64,000 nucleotides of DNA from Buchnera aphidicola (Thelaxes californica) (GTDB lineage Bacteria > Pseudomonadota > Gammaproteobacteria > Enterobacterales > Enterobacteriaceae): assembly GCF_005080825.1 (NCBI RefSeq), contig NZ_CP034852.1, forward strand, positions 397,120-461,119, in the 5' to 3' direction. Positions within the stretch are counted from its first letter, which is position 1. Each line of letters starts with the position of its first letter. Shown in pieces: positions 11,230-20,823 of this stretch. Below the pieces are notes generated by a model, which had not been told where the DNA came from, ran no database searches, and worked only from the letters and a program-made list of their open reading frames with translations. The translations under genes and the position numbers were made by a program.

Positions 11230-11721
11230 ATGAACATAATCGAATCAGATATACAAGCTCAAGAAGCTATAATCAGTATTATTATTTCCAGGACTAACAA
11301 TTTTGTTAATAAAAATCTATTATCTGGATCTCTAGATACATTAATCAGAATAGGAAATGTAAACAAAAAAAATATTCATATTATTTATGTACCTGGAACA
11401 TATGAAATACCTTTAATTGCAAAAAAAATATCTATTTTAAAAAAACATCACGCTATAATTGTATTAGGAAGTATTATTCAAGGAGATACTATTCACTTTA
11501 AAAATTTATCATTTTCTGTTAGTAATATATTAATGGAAATTAGTATTCAATATACTATACCAATTGCATTGGGTATTCTTACAACACAAGATATTAATCA
11601 AGCTATTGAAAGATCTGGAGTAAAGAAAGGAAATACAGGAAGTGAAGCAGCTTTATGTGCTTTAGAAATGTTAAATTTAATAAAAAATATAGAAAATAAA
11701 GTAACACATAATTTTTTTTAA
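11230..11721 (+). CDS. ribH: 6,7-dimethyl-8-ribityllumazine synthase
   Basis: Lumazine synthase (ribE in E. coli nomenclature) condenses 5-amino-6-ribitylamino-uracil with dihydroxybutanone phosphate, the penultimate riboflavin step. It forms a 60-mer or smaller oligomer. It has 163 residues, slightly longer than E. coli (156). Signatures: MNIIES at the N-terminus, PGTYEIPL, GSIIQGDTIHF with the catalytic His, GILTTQDINQAIERSG, and KKGNTGSEAALCALEM. The neighbouring ribD belongs to the same pathway. In E. coli the order is ribD then this gene; here it precedes ribD. It starts 163 bases beyond the tRNA promoter and is probably the first gene of a rib-nusB unit. Confidence 0.97.
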   Translation: MNIIESDIQAQEAIISIIISRTNNFVNKNLLSGSLDTLIRIGNVNKKNIHIIYVPGTYEIPLIAKKISILKKHHAIIVLGSIIQGDTIHFKNLSFSVSNILMEISIQYTIPIALGILTTQDINQAIERSGVKKGNTGSEAALCALEMLNLIKNIENKVTHNFF

Positions 11722-11822
11722 ATATGCGTATATATTAAACAAATTATTTGAATATATAAAAAAATAATACATAAATTATTCATAATAGAAATATATGTAA
11801 AACATCAATATAAGAGAACATA

Positions 11823-12935
11823 ATGAATCAAGACATATATTATATGCAACAAGCTATTAATTTATCAAAGAAAGGAAAATATACCACTCCACCTAACCCA
11901 AATGTGGGATGTATTATTATTAAAAATAAAAAAATAATCGGTGTTGGATGGCATCAATATGCAGGATGTGAACATGCAGAAATTATAGCATTAAAAGAAG
12001 CTGGTCAAGAAGCTAAGGGTGCAATTATGTATGTTACTTTAGAACCTTGTATACATTTTGGTTTAACTCCTCCTTGTTGTAAAGAAATCATAAAAAGTAA
12101 AATTTCTCAAGTAATAATAGGTTCTTTAGATCCCAATCCAATTGTATCAGGAAAAGGAGTAACAATACTCAAAAAACATGGAATACAAGTTAAGATAGGA
12201 ATTTTGAATAATAAAATAGAATCAATAAATAAAGGATTTTTTAAAAGAATGAAAACAGGTATTCCATATATAAAATTAAAACTAGGAATATCATTAGATG
12301 GAAGAATAGCAACACAAACAGGAGAAAGTAAATGGATTACATCAGAAAATTCAAGAAATGATGTACAACTTTTCCGTGCTCAAAGTTGTGCAATACTTTC
12401 TTCAAGTAATACTATTATTTCAGATAATCCATATTTAACAGTCAGAAACAAAAATATTAAAAAAAAAAATAAAAAAGATATTTTAAAAAATTCACAACCA
12501 TTAAAAATAATAATAGATTCTAGAAATTTAGTACAAAAACATCATAATTGTATTATAAATACAGGAAAAATAATATTAGCTAGGATTAAAAATGATAATC
12601 AAATTTGGCCAAAAAATGTTGAACAAGTGATATTTCCAAAAAGTACTATATATAAAGATAAAATAGATATAAAAAGTATTTTTTATTATTTAGGAAAAAA
12701 AAATATTAATAACGTTTGGGTGGAAACAGGAGGTACTCTTTCAGGAATATTGTTAAGTAATTATTTAATTGATGAATTGATAATATATATTGCTCCTATA
12801 TTATTAGGAGAAAATGCTAAACCAATGTGTATACTTAATAATATTACAACATTATCTGAATCGTTAAAATTTTCTATTATAAAAATTGATATGATTAATT
12901 CTGATATTCGTATTATTATGAAACCTAAAAAATAA
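11823..12935 (+). CDS. ribD: Bifunctional riboflavin deaminase/reductase RibD
   Basis: RibD performs two consecutive riboflavin steps: deamination of diaminohydroxyphosphoribosylamino-pyrimidine, then reduction to the ribitylamino compound. It has 370 residues (E. coli 367). The N-terminal zinc deaminase domain has [11 protein letters not shown] and the paired cysteines of [14 protein letters not shown]. The C-terminal NADPH-dependent reductase domain has [29 protein letters not shown] and VETGGTLSG. Both domains are in a single uninterrupted frame. My recollection is that some Buchnera strains carry the two domains as separate genes, so the fused form would be the ancestral state. A run of 11 A (12459-12469) sits between the domain cores. 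The upstream AAGAGAA and ATG set the start. Confidence 0.97.
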   Translation: MNQDIYYMQQAINLSKKGKYTTPPNPNVGCIIIKNKKIIGVGWHQYAGCEHAEIIALKEAGQEAKGAIMYVTLEPCIHFGLTPPCCKEIIKSKISQVIIGSLDPNPIVSGKGVTILKKHGIQVKIGILNNKIESINKGFFKRMKTGIPYIKLKLGISLDGRIATQTGESKWITSENSRNDVQLFRAQSCAILSSSNTIISDNPYLTVRNKNIKKKNKKDILKNSQPLKIIIDSRNLVQKHHNCIINTGKIILARIKNDNQIWPKNVEQVIFPKSTIYKDKIDIKSIFYYLGKKNINNVWVETGGTLSGILLSNYLIDELIIYIAPILLGENAKPMCILNNITTLSESLKFSIIKIDMINSDIRIIMKPKK

Positions 12936-12984
12936 AAAAATTTTTATAAAACTTTCATATTATTTTTCTATAAAGGTATATAAT

Positions 12985-13398
12985 TTGAAATCGCAATCAC
13001 GTCGAAAAGCAAGAGAATATGTTTTACAAGCGTTATATTCTTGGCAAATTTCTAATAATTCAATTCAAGAAATTATACAATACTTTTCTAAAAAAATAAC
13101 AAAAAACAATGCTGATATTACATATTTTCATGAGTTAATTACTGGAATTATTAATAATTATTTAATACTTGATAAATTAATTCAACCATATTTATCTCGT
13201 ACTATAAATACATTAGGACAAATAGAAAAAGCTATATTAAGAATAGCTTTTTATGAATTGTTTAAAAGAAATGACATTCCTTATAAAGTTTCTATTAATG
13301 AAGGTATTGAACTGGCTAAATCTTTTGGATCTTCTGAAAGTCATAAATTTATTAACGGAGTATTAGATAAAGCTGCTATGAAAATAGCACATAAATAA
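12985..13398 (+). CDS. nusB: Transcription antitermination factor NusB
   Basis: NusB binds the boxA element of rRNA leader transcripts together with ribosomal protein S10 and promotes antitermination. It has 137 residues (E. coli 139). The start codon is TTG, supported by AAAGG about 8 bases upstream and by [21 protein letters not shown]-like alignment from the first residue. Conserved segments: [35 protein letters not shown] and [20 protein letters not shown]. It follows ribD by 49 bases, as the rib-nusB linkage in E. coli predicts. Confidence 0.96.
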   Translation: MKSQSRRKAREYVLQALYSWQISNNSIQEIIQYFSKKITKNNADITYFHELITGIINNYLILDKLIQPYLSRTINTLGQIEKAILRIAFYELFKRNDIPYKVSINEGIELAKSFGSSESHKFINGVLDKAAMKIAHK

Positions 13399-13431
13399 CA
13401 TCAATTTAAATTTAAATAAAAAAACAAATAT

Positions 13432-13460
13432 TATTTTATATAATATAAAATATATTTTTT
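13432..13460 (+). terminator. Possible intrinsic terminator after nusB
   Basis: A 9-bp perfect inverted repeat (arms 13432-13440 and 13444-13452, 3-base loop) is followed within two bases by six T residues. The geometry is that of an intrinsic terminator, but the stem has only A-T pairs, so it would be weak. Confidence 0.35.
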
Positions 13461-13489
13461 AAATAAACATTTATCTATGTATCATAAAT

Positions 13490-13816
13490 ATGAAAACAAA
13501 AAAACTTAATTCAATTTTGAAAGATTCACAAGGCTACTTAATTAATTATAAAGATTGGAATAAATCTATTGCTATCGAAATAGCAAAAACAGAATCAATT
13601 ATACTTACAAAAAAACACTGGAATATTATATATTTTATTAGAAAATTTTATATAGAATATAATTCTACACCTTCTGTTCGAATATTATATACATACCTAC
13701 AAAAAACAAATAATATACATATCACAAGCTTATGTTTATTAAAATTATTTCCAAAAGGTTTAGAATCTCAAGGAATTAAAATAGCAGGTATACCTAAACC
13801 ACATCGTTGTATATAA
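13490..13816 (+). CDS. tusE: Sulfur-relay protein TusE (DsrC family)
   Basis: TusE takes sulfur from TusBCD and hands it to MnmA for 2-thiolation of the tRNA wobble uridine. It has 108 residues, the normal family length (E. coli 109). The C-terminus IAGIPKPHRCI carries the conserved penultimate cysteine that forms the persulfide, and LFPKGLESQGIKIAG matches the family core. The N-terminus (DSQGYLINYKDWN) also matches. It lies after nusB and converges with cyoE (7 bases apart). Its partners TusBCD and MnmA are not in this window. Confidence 0.93.
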   Translation: MKTKKLNSILKDSQGYLINYKDWNKSIAIEIAKTESIILTKKHWNIIYFIRKFYIEYNSTPSVRILYTYLQKTNNIHITSLCLLKLFPKGLESQGIKIAGIPKPHRCI

Positions 13817-13823
13817 AAATAAA

Positions 13824-14693
13824 TTAATGTATATAATCTATTCCAATCATAATATTAAATAAAAAAATAATAATTATAGAAAAAATAAATGATATACGAG
13901 AAAACAAAAATATCTTTGTGTGAAATATACTCAATATAGTAATGAACAACCAAATTACATTAAAAAATATAATTATACTAAAATATATTATTCCAGTATA
14001 TTCTAAAAAATATAAAGAAATTGTGAATATAATAAACAAAAAAATATTAATTATAATCAATATTTGAGTTAAAAAAATTCCTCTTATTACAGAAAAAATA
14101 GGAATATTGTTTTTTTGATAATCTTTTATTCGAAATATTGAAATAGAATAAAAATGAGCAATTTGCCAAAAAATTAATATTAAAAATAAAATTATACAAA
14201 TTAAATCAATTTGACTATTTATAGTACAATAACCCATTAATATAGGCATTGCTCCAGATATACTACCTATTAAAGTAGCATATGGAACAAAACGTTTCAT
14301 ACATAATGTGTATACTATCACATATATCAAAAAACCACACATACCATTGAAAAATACTAAAAAATTAGTATACAAAAATAAAATTAAAAAACCTATTATT
14401 CCACAAAAAAAAGCAAAAAAATAAACATACTTTAATTTTATTAATTTTTTTGCTAAAACTCTATTTTTAGTACGCTGTACTGTTTTATCAATATCTCGAT
14501 CAATAATATTATTAAAAATACAACCTGAAGCTATTACTAAAATAGTTCCAATACTAGATAAATATAATTTCGTAAAAAAAATGTGCCCATGAAATGCAAA
14601 AAAAATACCTCCTAAAAACGAAATTAAATTTCCTAAAAGAATACCTGGTTTAATAATATTAATATATTTTTTAATTATATTTATCAAATTCAT
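13824..14693 (-). CDS. cyoE: Heme O synthase (protoheme IX farnesyltransferase)
   Basis: CyoE farnesylates heme B to heme O, the high-spin heme needed by cytochrome bo oxidase, in the inner membrane. It has 289 residues (E. coli 296) and a run of hydrophobic segments consistent with a polytopic UbiA-family enzyme. The Asp-rich prenyl-diphosphate site is seen as NNIIDRDIDKTVQRTKNR. A second loop has WQIAHFYSISIFRIKDYQKNNIP. Its ATG overlaps the cyoD stop by 4 bases (ATGA), indicating translational coupling. Confidence 0.96.
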   Translation of the reverse strand: MNLINIIKKYINIIKPGILLGNLISFLGGIFFAFHGHIFFTKLYLSSIGTILVIASGCIFNNIIDRDIDKTVQRTKNRVLAKKLIKLKYVYFFAFFCGIIGFLILFLYTNFLVFFNGMCGFLIYVIVYTLCMKRFVPYATLIGSISGAMPILMGYCTINSQIDLICIILFLILIFWQIAHFYSISIFRIKDYQKNNIPIFSVIRGIFLTQILIIINIFLFIIFTISLYFLEYTGIIYFSIIIFFNVIWLFITILSIFHTKIFLFSRISFIFSIIIIFLFNIMIGIDYIH

Positions 14694-15019
14694 TCACTTA
14701 TTTTACCACAATAAACATTGTGCATAATCCAAATTGAACCACTTAAAATAATTAGAATAACTAATAAAGAAAAAATTAGTATACATATACTCCAATACCA
14801 ATCAACAAATTTTTTAATGTCAAAAAAATAAATAATTTGAATCATTAATTGTAATATACTTAACGTAATTAAAATAAAAAATGTATTCTCATTAAATATT
14901 TTGTTATTTTGTATAATTATAAAAGACAAAACACTAATTAAACACGAATAAAAAAAACCAATAAAATAATTATTAATTATTGTAGAAAAAAAAACTTTTT
15001 TTTTTAAAAATGTAATCAT
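14690..15019 (-). CDS. cyoD: Cytochrome bo oxidase subunit IV CyoD
   Basis: CyoD is the small accessory subunit that helps assemble CyoB. I start it at the ATG at 15017-15019 (MITFLKKK), not at the upstream ATG inside cyoC. This gives 109 residues, the E. coli length, and an AGGTAG ribosome binding site that overlaps the cyoC stop. Three hydrophobic segments are evident, and SGSIWIMHN near the C-terminus matches the family. Sequence conservation is otherwise low, as is common for this subunit. Confidence 0.92.
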   Translation of the reverse strand: MITFLKKKVFFSTIINNYFIGFFYSCLISVLSFIIIQNNKIFNENTFFILITLSILQLMIQIIYFFDIKKFVDWYWSICILIFSLLVILIILSGSIWIMHNVYCGKISE

Positions 15020-15024
15020 AATCA

Positions 15025-15636
15025 CTACCTTATAAAATAAATAAAAGTATATAAAAATATCCATATAATATCTAAAAAATGCCAAAACAAACTTAAACAC
15101 AATAAATTAGTATAAACATTTTTATTTATATTAAAATAATACATTTGAATAATAATAAAAAATATCCAAATTAAACCTACAAATACATGTATAACATGCA
15201 TACTTAATAAAGTAAAAATACTAGAAAATAATCCATCTTTTTGAGGACTAAAATCTTTTTGAAAAAAATTATGAATTTCAAATAATTCCATACACACAAA
15301 AGAAATACCAAAAATAAATGTAATTAATAACCAAATATAAGTCATATAAATTTTTTTAAAATATACAGATGATGTAGCTATTCCACAAGTAAAAGAACTA
15401 CATAATAACAAAATTGTTTCTGTTAAAATAAAATTGTAATTAAATTTTTGTTGATAAATATTAAAATTAATAAATGAATGACTTCTCATTACAAAATATA
15501 CTGCAAAAATAGAAGCAAATATTATACAATCACTCATGAGATACAACCAAAAACCAAGTAATTTTTTATCATTTACAGTATTGTTAATATTTATTAAATG
15601 TTTTTGATCTAAAATAGAAAATACTTTGTTTTTCAT
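15025..15636 (-). CDS. cyoC: Cytochrome bo oxidase subunit III CyoC
   Basis: CyoC is the heme-free membrane subunit III of the quinol oxidase. It has 203 residues (E. coli 204) and five hydrophobic segments. Family features: KLLGFWLYLMSDCIIFASIFAVYFVM, given here only as the GFWLYLMSD core; LCSSFTCG; the FVCMELFE region; and SMHVIHVFVGLIW. The TAG stop is part of the cyoD ribosome binding site. It lies 15 bases after cyoB. Confidence 0.96.
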   Translation of the reverse strand: MKNKVFSILDQKHLININNTVNDKKLLGFWLYLMSDCIIFASIFAVYFVMRSHSFINFNIYQQKFNYNFILTETILLLCSSFTCGIATSSVYFKKIYMTYIWLLITFIFGISFVCMELFEIHNFFQKDFSPQKDGLFSSIFTLLSMHVIHVFVGLIWIFFIIIQMYYFNINKNVYTNLLCLSLFWHFLDIIWIFLYTFIYFIR

Positions 15637-15651
15637 TATTATCCTTTTAAT

Positions 15652-17610
15652 TTATATTTTATAAATTTTTTTTTCAAAATTTTTTATTTTTTCTACTGAA
15701 ATAGTATATTTATGATTATTACTAACATTAAAATAGAACAAAATTATTATAATACCTATTATAGAAATAATATTTAACCAAAAAATATGCCATACAGCAG
15801 AAAATCCAAAAATAATACTTAATAAACCAATAAAAAAACCATGTGAAGTATTTTTAGGCATTTTAAAACTGGAATATACAGAATTGATTTTTTTATCATC
15901 ATTCTTTTTATACCAAAAATCATCTCGATATAATACATGAGGAAGAATTAAAAAATTAAAAAATGGAGCTGGAGAGGGTATAGACCATTCTAATGTTCTA
16001 CCATCCCAAGGATCTCCAGAAATATCTTTGTTAAAACCACGATTTTTAATTGAGATTATTAATTGTACAATTTGAAAAATAATTCCACATGTAATTAAAA
16101 TAGCTCCAAAAATTGAAATAGATAACATATCATGAAATTTAGGATCAATATGTTGTCCAACACGACGTGTCATACCCATTAATCCTAAAATATATAAAGG
16201 AATAAAAGCGAAAAAAAATCCAGTAATCCAAAAAAAGAAGGCAATTTTTCCATATTTTTCATTTAATTTAAATCCAAACATTTTAGGAAACCAATAAGTA
16301 ATACCTGCAAAACAACCAAATACTACACCCCCTATAATAACATTATGAAAATGAGCGACGAGAAATACACTATTATGTAAAACAAAATCAGCTGGAGGTA
16401 ATGAAAGAAGTACCCCAGTCATACCTCCAATAGAAAAAGTTACTATAAATCCTATAGTCCATAACATACATGAATGTAAGGTAATTTTTCCTTCATACAT
16501 TGTAAAAATCCAATTAAATATTTTCACTCCAGTAGGAATAGCTATAATCATTGTTGCGATTCCAAAAAATGCATTTACATTTGCACCTGATCCCATTGTA
16601 AAAAAATGATGCATCCATACTATAAAAGACAATATTGTAATCACAATGGTTGCCCATACTAAAGAAACATATCCAAACAAAGATTTTTTAGAAAAAGTAG
16701 ATACTACTTCTGAAAAAATACCAAATGCAGGAAGAACTAGAATATATACTTCTGGATGTCCCCATATCCAAATTAAATTAATATACATCATAGGATTTCC
16801 TCCCATTTCATTAGTAAAAAAATGAAAACCAAAATACCTATCTAAAGATAATAAAAAAAGAGTTATAGTTAAAACAGGAAATGAAGATAATATTAAAACA
16901 TTTGAACAAAAGGATGTCCAAACAAAAACAGGCATTTTAAATAAATCCATACCTATTGTTCTCATTTTTACTATAGTGACTAAAAAATTTATTGCAGTTA
17001 AAGTAGTCCCTAAACCAGAAATTTGTAAACTCCAAATCCAATAATCAACACCAACTCCTGGACTATATTCAATACCAGACAAAGGGGGATATCCTAACCA
17101 ACCAGTTTTTGCAAATTCTCCAATTCCTAAAGAAATATTAATTAAAATTGCTCCAGCTGCAGTTAACCAAAAACTTAAATTATTTAAAAAAGGAAAAGCA
17201 ACATCTCTTGCTCCAATTTGTAAAGGAATTACAAAATTCATTAATCCTATTATTAAAGGCATAGCTACAAAAAAAATCATAATAACACCATGAGCAGTAA
17301 AAATTTGATCATAATGACTAGGAGGTAAAAACCCTTCTCCTGAACCTGATGAAGCCATAAATTGTTGAATTCTCATCATTAGAGCATCAACAAAACCTCG
17401 AAATAACATGATAAAACCTAAAAATAAATACATTATACCTATATTTTTATGATCAACAGACGTTATCCATTGATTCCAAATATTATTCCACATTTTAAAA
17501 TATGTAATAACAATACTAATTAAAAAAGTTACAAAAAAAATAGTAGAATAAGTCAACATAATTATAGGTTCATGCCATGGAATGGCATTTAAAGTTAATT
17601 TTCCAAACAT
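15652..17610 (-). CDS. cyoB: Cytochrome bo oxidase subunit I CyoB
   Basis: CyoB is the catalytic, proton-pumping subunit that oxidises ubiquinol and reduces oxygen. I start at the ATG giving [15 protein letters not shown] (652 residues; E. coli 663), with AAGGA 7 bases upstream; a longer open frame adds 14 unsupported residues. Ligands are in place: the low-spin heme His in FTAHGVIM, the CuB His and cross-linked Tyr in HPEVY, WMHHFF, and [11 protein letters not shown] carrying the two heme ligands. The proton-channel segments, including [11 protein letters not shown] and the FIPLYILG loop, are also present. It is the most conserved gene of the cyo operon. Confidence 0.97.
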   Translation of the reverse strand: MFGKLTLNAIPWHEPIIMLTYSTIFFVTFLISIVITYFKMWNNIWNQWITSVDHKNIGIMYLFLGFIMLFRGFVDALMMRIQQFMASSGSGEGFLPPSHYDQIFTAHGVIMIFFVAMPLIIGLMNFVIPLQIGARDVAFPFLNNLSFWLTAAGAILINISLGIGEFAKTGWLGYPPLSGIEYSPGVGVDYWIWSLQISGLGTTLTAINFLVTIVKMRTIGMDLFKMPVFVWTSFCSNVLILSSFPVLTITLFLLSLDRYFGFHFFTNEMGGNPMMYINLIWIWGHPEVYILVLPAFGIFSEVVSTFSKKSLFGYVSLVWATIVITILSFIVWMHHFFTMGSGANVNAFFGIATMIIAIPTGVKIFNWIFTMYEGKITLHSCMLWTIGFIVTFSIGGMTGVLLSLPPADFVLHNSVFLVAHFHNVIIGGVVFGCFAGITYWFPKMFGFKLNEKYGKIAFFFWITGFFFAFIPLYILGLMGMTRRVGQHIDPKFHDMLSISIFGAILITCGIIFQIVQLIISIKNRGFNKDISGDPWDGRTLEWSIPSPAPFFNFLILPHVLYRDDFWYKKNDDKKINSVYSSFKMPKNTSHGFFIGLLSIIFGFSAVWHIFWLNIISIIGIIIILFYFNVSNNHKYTISVEKIKNFEKKIYKI

Positions 17611-17685
17611 AATTATTCCTTTTAATAAATAGTTACAATATATATTTGACAATTTTTTTTTGAAGTTTATTAAAAATACAATAAT

Positions 17686-18537
17686 TTATATTTTTTCATG
17701 ATGTACTTTATTAATAATAAAATAAAATAATTGAGGATTTCCACAAGAAAAATAAATTGTTTTTTTTGAATGATTAGGACAAGAAATCTTTACAAATTGT
17801 TGATAAGTATTTAAATGACGTTTAAATTTTTTAATAACAGTAACCCAATCTTGAAACAAATTATTATTTTTAGTAACTATAATAGAAAATTTCATGTCAG
17901 AAAAACCGCTACCGCTATAATTTGAAGAAATTCCTTGATATATTCCCACTTTATTAGCTATTAAATTTAATTTGCTTTCCATGCCAGACATAGCATAAAT
18001 TTGACTACCTAAAGATGGAATAAAAAAAGAATTCATGACAGAGTTTGAAGTTATTTTAAAAATGATAGGAGTATTTACTGGAATAACTATTTTATTAATA
18101 GTAGCAATTTTTTCTTTTTCATAAATAAATAACCATCTCCAATCTAAAGAAATGACATCAATAACTATTGGAGATACATTAGATGATATTAATTTTCTTT
18201 GATCTAATTCATGAGTAGCCTTCCATGAAAGAATACCTAAAAAAAAGATAATTAAAAAAGGAATTAACCAAACAGTTGTTTCTATTTTTTTTGAATCAGA
18301 CCAATGGGGGCTATATTTTACATTACAATTTTTTGAGCTATATTTAATAGCAAAAAAAATAGATAAAAATATAGAAGGAATTACTACAATTAACATTACA
18401 AAAAAAGAAATTAATATTAAACTTTTTATTTTAATTCCAATTTCTCCTGAAGGATTTAATATAACTGCACGATAACCAGTGAAAAGAAACATAAAACTAA
18501 AAAAAAACAATATTTTAATATTTTTATATATTTGCAT
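17686..18537 (-). CDS. cyoA: Cytochrome bo oxidase subunit II CyoA
   Basis: CyoA is subunit II; its periplasmic cupredoxin domain lacks the CuA ligands, as expected for a quinol oxidase. It has 283 residues against 315 in E. coli and lacks the C-terminal His/Met-rich tail. The N-terminus has a hydrophobic leader, then two membrane helices (about 36-62 and 88-107), then the domain with SLDWRWLF, TSNSVMNSFFIPSLGSQIYAM and YSGSGFSDMKF. E. coli CyoA is a lipoprotein with the lipobox ending GC. Here that position is Tyr (FTGYRAV), so lipidation appears lost. GGTGGA precedes the ATG. It heads the cyoABCDE operon. Confidence 0.95.
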   Translation of the reverse strand: MQIYKNIKILFFFSFMFLFTGYRAVILNPSGEIGIKIKSLILISFFVMLIVVIPSIFLSIFFAIKYSSKNCNVKYSPHWSDSKKIETTVWLIPFLIIFFLGILSWKATHELDQRKLISSNVSPIVIDVISLDWRWLFIYEKEKIATINKIVIPVNTPIIFKITSNSVMNSFFIPSLGSQIYAMSGMESKLNLIANKVGIYQGISSNYSGSGFSDMKFSIIVTKNNNLFQDWVTVIKKFKRHLNTYQQFVKISCPNHSKKTIYFSCGNPQLFYFIINKVHHEKI

Positions 18538-18819
18538 CTTTTCTAATCCACCTTATATACAACTATTTTTTTAAAAATCAAACAATTTATCGCTATGAAA
18601 AATCGTATTACATAAATTATTATTAAAAATAATAAATTTTTTACAATACATGATTCAAAAAATTAATTTTTTAATTAAAAACTTTCTTTTTTGAATTGAA
18701 TATTGTATAAATATATACATTTATGCTGTAAAAATATCACAACATTTTATACAGATAAAACAAAAAAAAACAAAAAAAACTATATATATAGTACTAAAAA
18801 AAATTATATTAAGATACTT

Positions 18820-19122
18820 ATGATCAAAAAAATAAAAGAAACCATTCAAAAAAAAATAAAACCATTATATTTATCTATTATTAACGAAAGTTCTCTTCAT
18901 AAAAATAATTTAAATGGAATACATTGTAAAATCATTATAGTTACAAATGACTTTATAAACATGTCTTTAATTGATAGACATAAAATTATTTATAAAATAT
19001 TATTTACTCAATTTTCAAAAAATATATATGCATTAAACTTACATACTTATACATCTCTTGAATGGAAACAAAAAAATAAAACAATAAAAAAAGTGTTATG
19101 TGTAAAAAATAAAAAAAAATAA
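18820..19122 (+). CDS. bolA: BolA family protein
   Basis: BolA-type proteins partner with monothiol glutaredoxins in Fe-S and iron handling, and in E. coli also affect cell shape and stress responses. I start at the ATG at 18820 (MIKKIKETIQKKIKP), which aligns with E. coli BolA; the 39 upstream codons of the open frame have no counterpart. The result is 100 residues (E. coli 105). Conserved: LHKNNL, the HCKIIIV strand, LIDRHKIIYKIL and the signature ALNLHTYTSLEW with the invariant His. It lies upstream of tig, as in E. coli, with a long spacer. Confidence 0.93.
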   Translation: MIKKIKETIQKKIKPLYLSIINESSLHKNNLNGIHCKIIIVTNDFINMSLIDRHKIIYKILFTQFSKNIYALNLHTYTSLEWKQKNKTIKKVLCVKNKKK

Positions 19123-19260
19123 AAACTGATATTTTATATAATATTAATGAGAATTAATATATTAATATTAATTGTATTAATGTAATAAATATTGATTTAA
19201 TTATCATTTTTTATGTAATAAAATATTATGTTAAATATCACAATTTATCTAAATATTTAA

Positions 19261-19326
19261 TTTCATAATTATATTTAACTAATATATATCTTAATATATA
19301 TATGTTAATTAAATATAATTATGAAA
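19261..19326. repeat. Long AT inverted repeat between bolA and tig
   Basis: The arms share 18 perfectly complementary bases (19261-19278 with the matching arm ending at 19326), then further imperfect pairing towards a small loop. Five T residues follow on the plus strand, so it could act as a weak terminator for bolA. It could equally be a cruciform-prone or mRNA-end structure upstream of tig. Confidence 0.5.
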
Positions 19327-19406
19327 TTTTTAAAAAATAAATTTATTATTATCATTTTTTTTTAAATTTTATACTATAAAGTATATAGTATTAAGGAAGT
19401 ATATAT

Positions 19407-20729
19407 ATGTCAGCAAAAATAGAAAAAATTAGTGCTTTAAAATATCAATTTTATATAACTTTATATGTTCCAAAAATTGAAAAATTAATTAATAAAAAAA
19501 TATTAAAAATTCAAAAAAACAGTACAATTAATGGATTTAGAATAGGAAAAGTTCCTATAGAAATTATTAAAAACAAATATTATAATCAAACAAAACAAAA
19601 ATTAATTCAAAAAATAGTTACTAAAAAATTTTTTAACATGATTAGCGAAAAAAAAATAAAATTATTTAGCTATGATGATATGTTTTATAAACATAATGTT
19701 AAAAACAATTATTTAAATTATTATATCAAATTCGAAATTCAACCTAAATTTGATTTAAAATTAAATAAATTAAAAAAAATTCAAAAAATCACATATAAAA
19801 ATAATAACAACTATTATAAAAATATAATAAAAAAAATAAATTGTTTAAATTCAAAAAAAAAAACATATCAAACAATTATCGATTTTAATAGTATAGTAAC
19901 AATTGATTATTCCATTTTTTTAAATAATGAAAAAAAAGAATGTTATACAATACAAAATTTTTCTTTTATATTTGGAAATAATATATTAGATTATAAAATA
20001 GAAAAAAAATTACTTGGAAAAAAAAAAAATAATGAAGTAACAGTCAATTTTTTATTTTCTAAAATACATCCAGAAAAAAAACTACAAAATCAATACTCTA
20101 AAATTAAAATATTTATTAAATCTATTGAAAAAAATACTTATATGTTAGATTTTTTGTTTTATAATAAAGAAGAACAGTCAATGTTTATAACATTAGAACA
20201 AAAACAAAAAATAACATTTATTCAAAAAAAAATAAAAAAATATACTACATTAAAAATAGAAAAATATTTAAAATATCAAATTTTACACAATCTCTTATTT
20301 AGTAATCCTATTGCTATACCAACAAAATTTATTGAACACGAATATAAAAATTTAATACATAATTTATATTATTTATATCATAATAAAATTAAAAATTTAT
20401 TAAGTCATTATTCTAATACTCTTCTAAAATTAGAAGCTGTGAGAAATGCAAAAATTAAAATTTTATTCAATAAAATAATTAAATTAAACAAATTAGAAAT
20501 AGATTTAGAAAAGACAAAACAATTATTACAACACTTTAAAGAAAAATATATAAAAGATAAGAAAAAAATAGCAAATAACAAAAATGATAAAAAAATAATA
20601 AATTATTTAAATAATGTTCTTTTAGAAAAAAAAATTTTTGATATATTGTATAGTGTATTTAATATACAAAAAACAGAAAAATCTATTACAGATATATTTC
20701 AAAATACCTTATTAAATAATATAAAATAA
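19407..20729 (+). CDS. tig: Trigger factor (ribosome-associated chaperone)
   Basis: Trigger factor binds ribosomal protein L23 at the exit tunnel and shields nascent chains. It has 440 residues (E. coli 432). The N-terminal ribosome-binding signature is intact as GFRIGKVP. The middle FKBP-like PPIase domain (about 155-245) is recognisable by VTIDYS and VTVNF, but the loop equivalent to E. coli MIPGFEDGI reads ILDYKIEKKL, so the proline isomerase site looks lost. The C-terminal helical chaperone arms are very Lys/Asn-rich. The start is set by the AAGGAAG ribosome binding site. It is upstream of clpP as in E. coli. The call rests on context, the signature and length, because overall conservation is weak. 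Confidence 0.94.
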   Translation: MSAKIEKISALKYQFYITLYVPKIEKLINKKILKIQKNSTINGFRIGKVPIEIIKNKYYNQTKQKLIQKIVTKKFFNMISEKKIKLFSYDDMFYKHNVKNNYLNYYIKFEIQPKFDLKLNKLKKIQKITYKNNNNYYKNIIKKINCLNSKKKTYQTIIDFNSIVTIDYSIFLNNEKKECYTIQNFSFIFGNNILDYKIEKKLLGKKKNNEVTVNFLFSKIHPEKKLQNQYSKIKIFIKSIEKNTYMLDFLFYNKEEQSMFITLEQKQKITFIQKKIKKYTTLKIEKYLKYQILHNLLFSNPIAIPTKFIEHEYKNLIHNLYYLYHNKIKNLLSHYSNTLLKLEAVRNAKIKILFNKIIKLNKLEIDLEKTKQLLQHFKEKYIKDKKKIANNKNDKKIINYLNNVLLEKKIFDILYSVFNIQKTEKSITDIFQNTLLNNIK

Positions 20730-20823
20730 AAAAATAAAAAAAAATAAAAAAAATACATCAATATATAAATTACAATCATTTTTTATATAAAAATACATTT
20801 TTTTTTAAAATAGGATTGATATA

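Noticed and set aside
15020-15100. Longer cyoD frame that overlaps cyoC
   Set aside because: The upstream codons are within cyoC and would add 27 unrelated residues; the internal ATG with AGGTAG gives the normal 109 residues.
18703-18819. N-terminal extension of bolA
   Set aside because: These 39 codons have no homology to BolA and no ribosome binding site; the internal ATG at 18820 aligns with the E. coli start.
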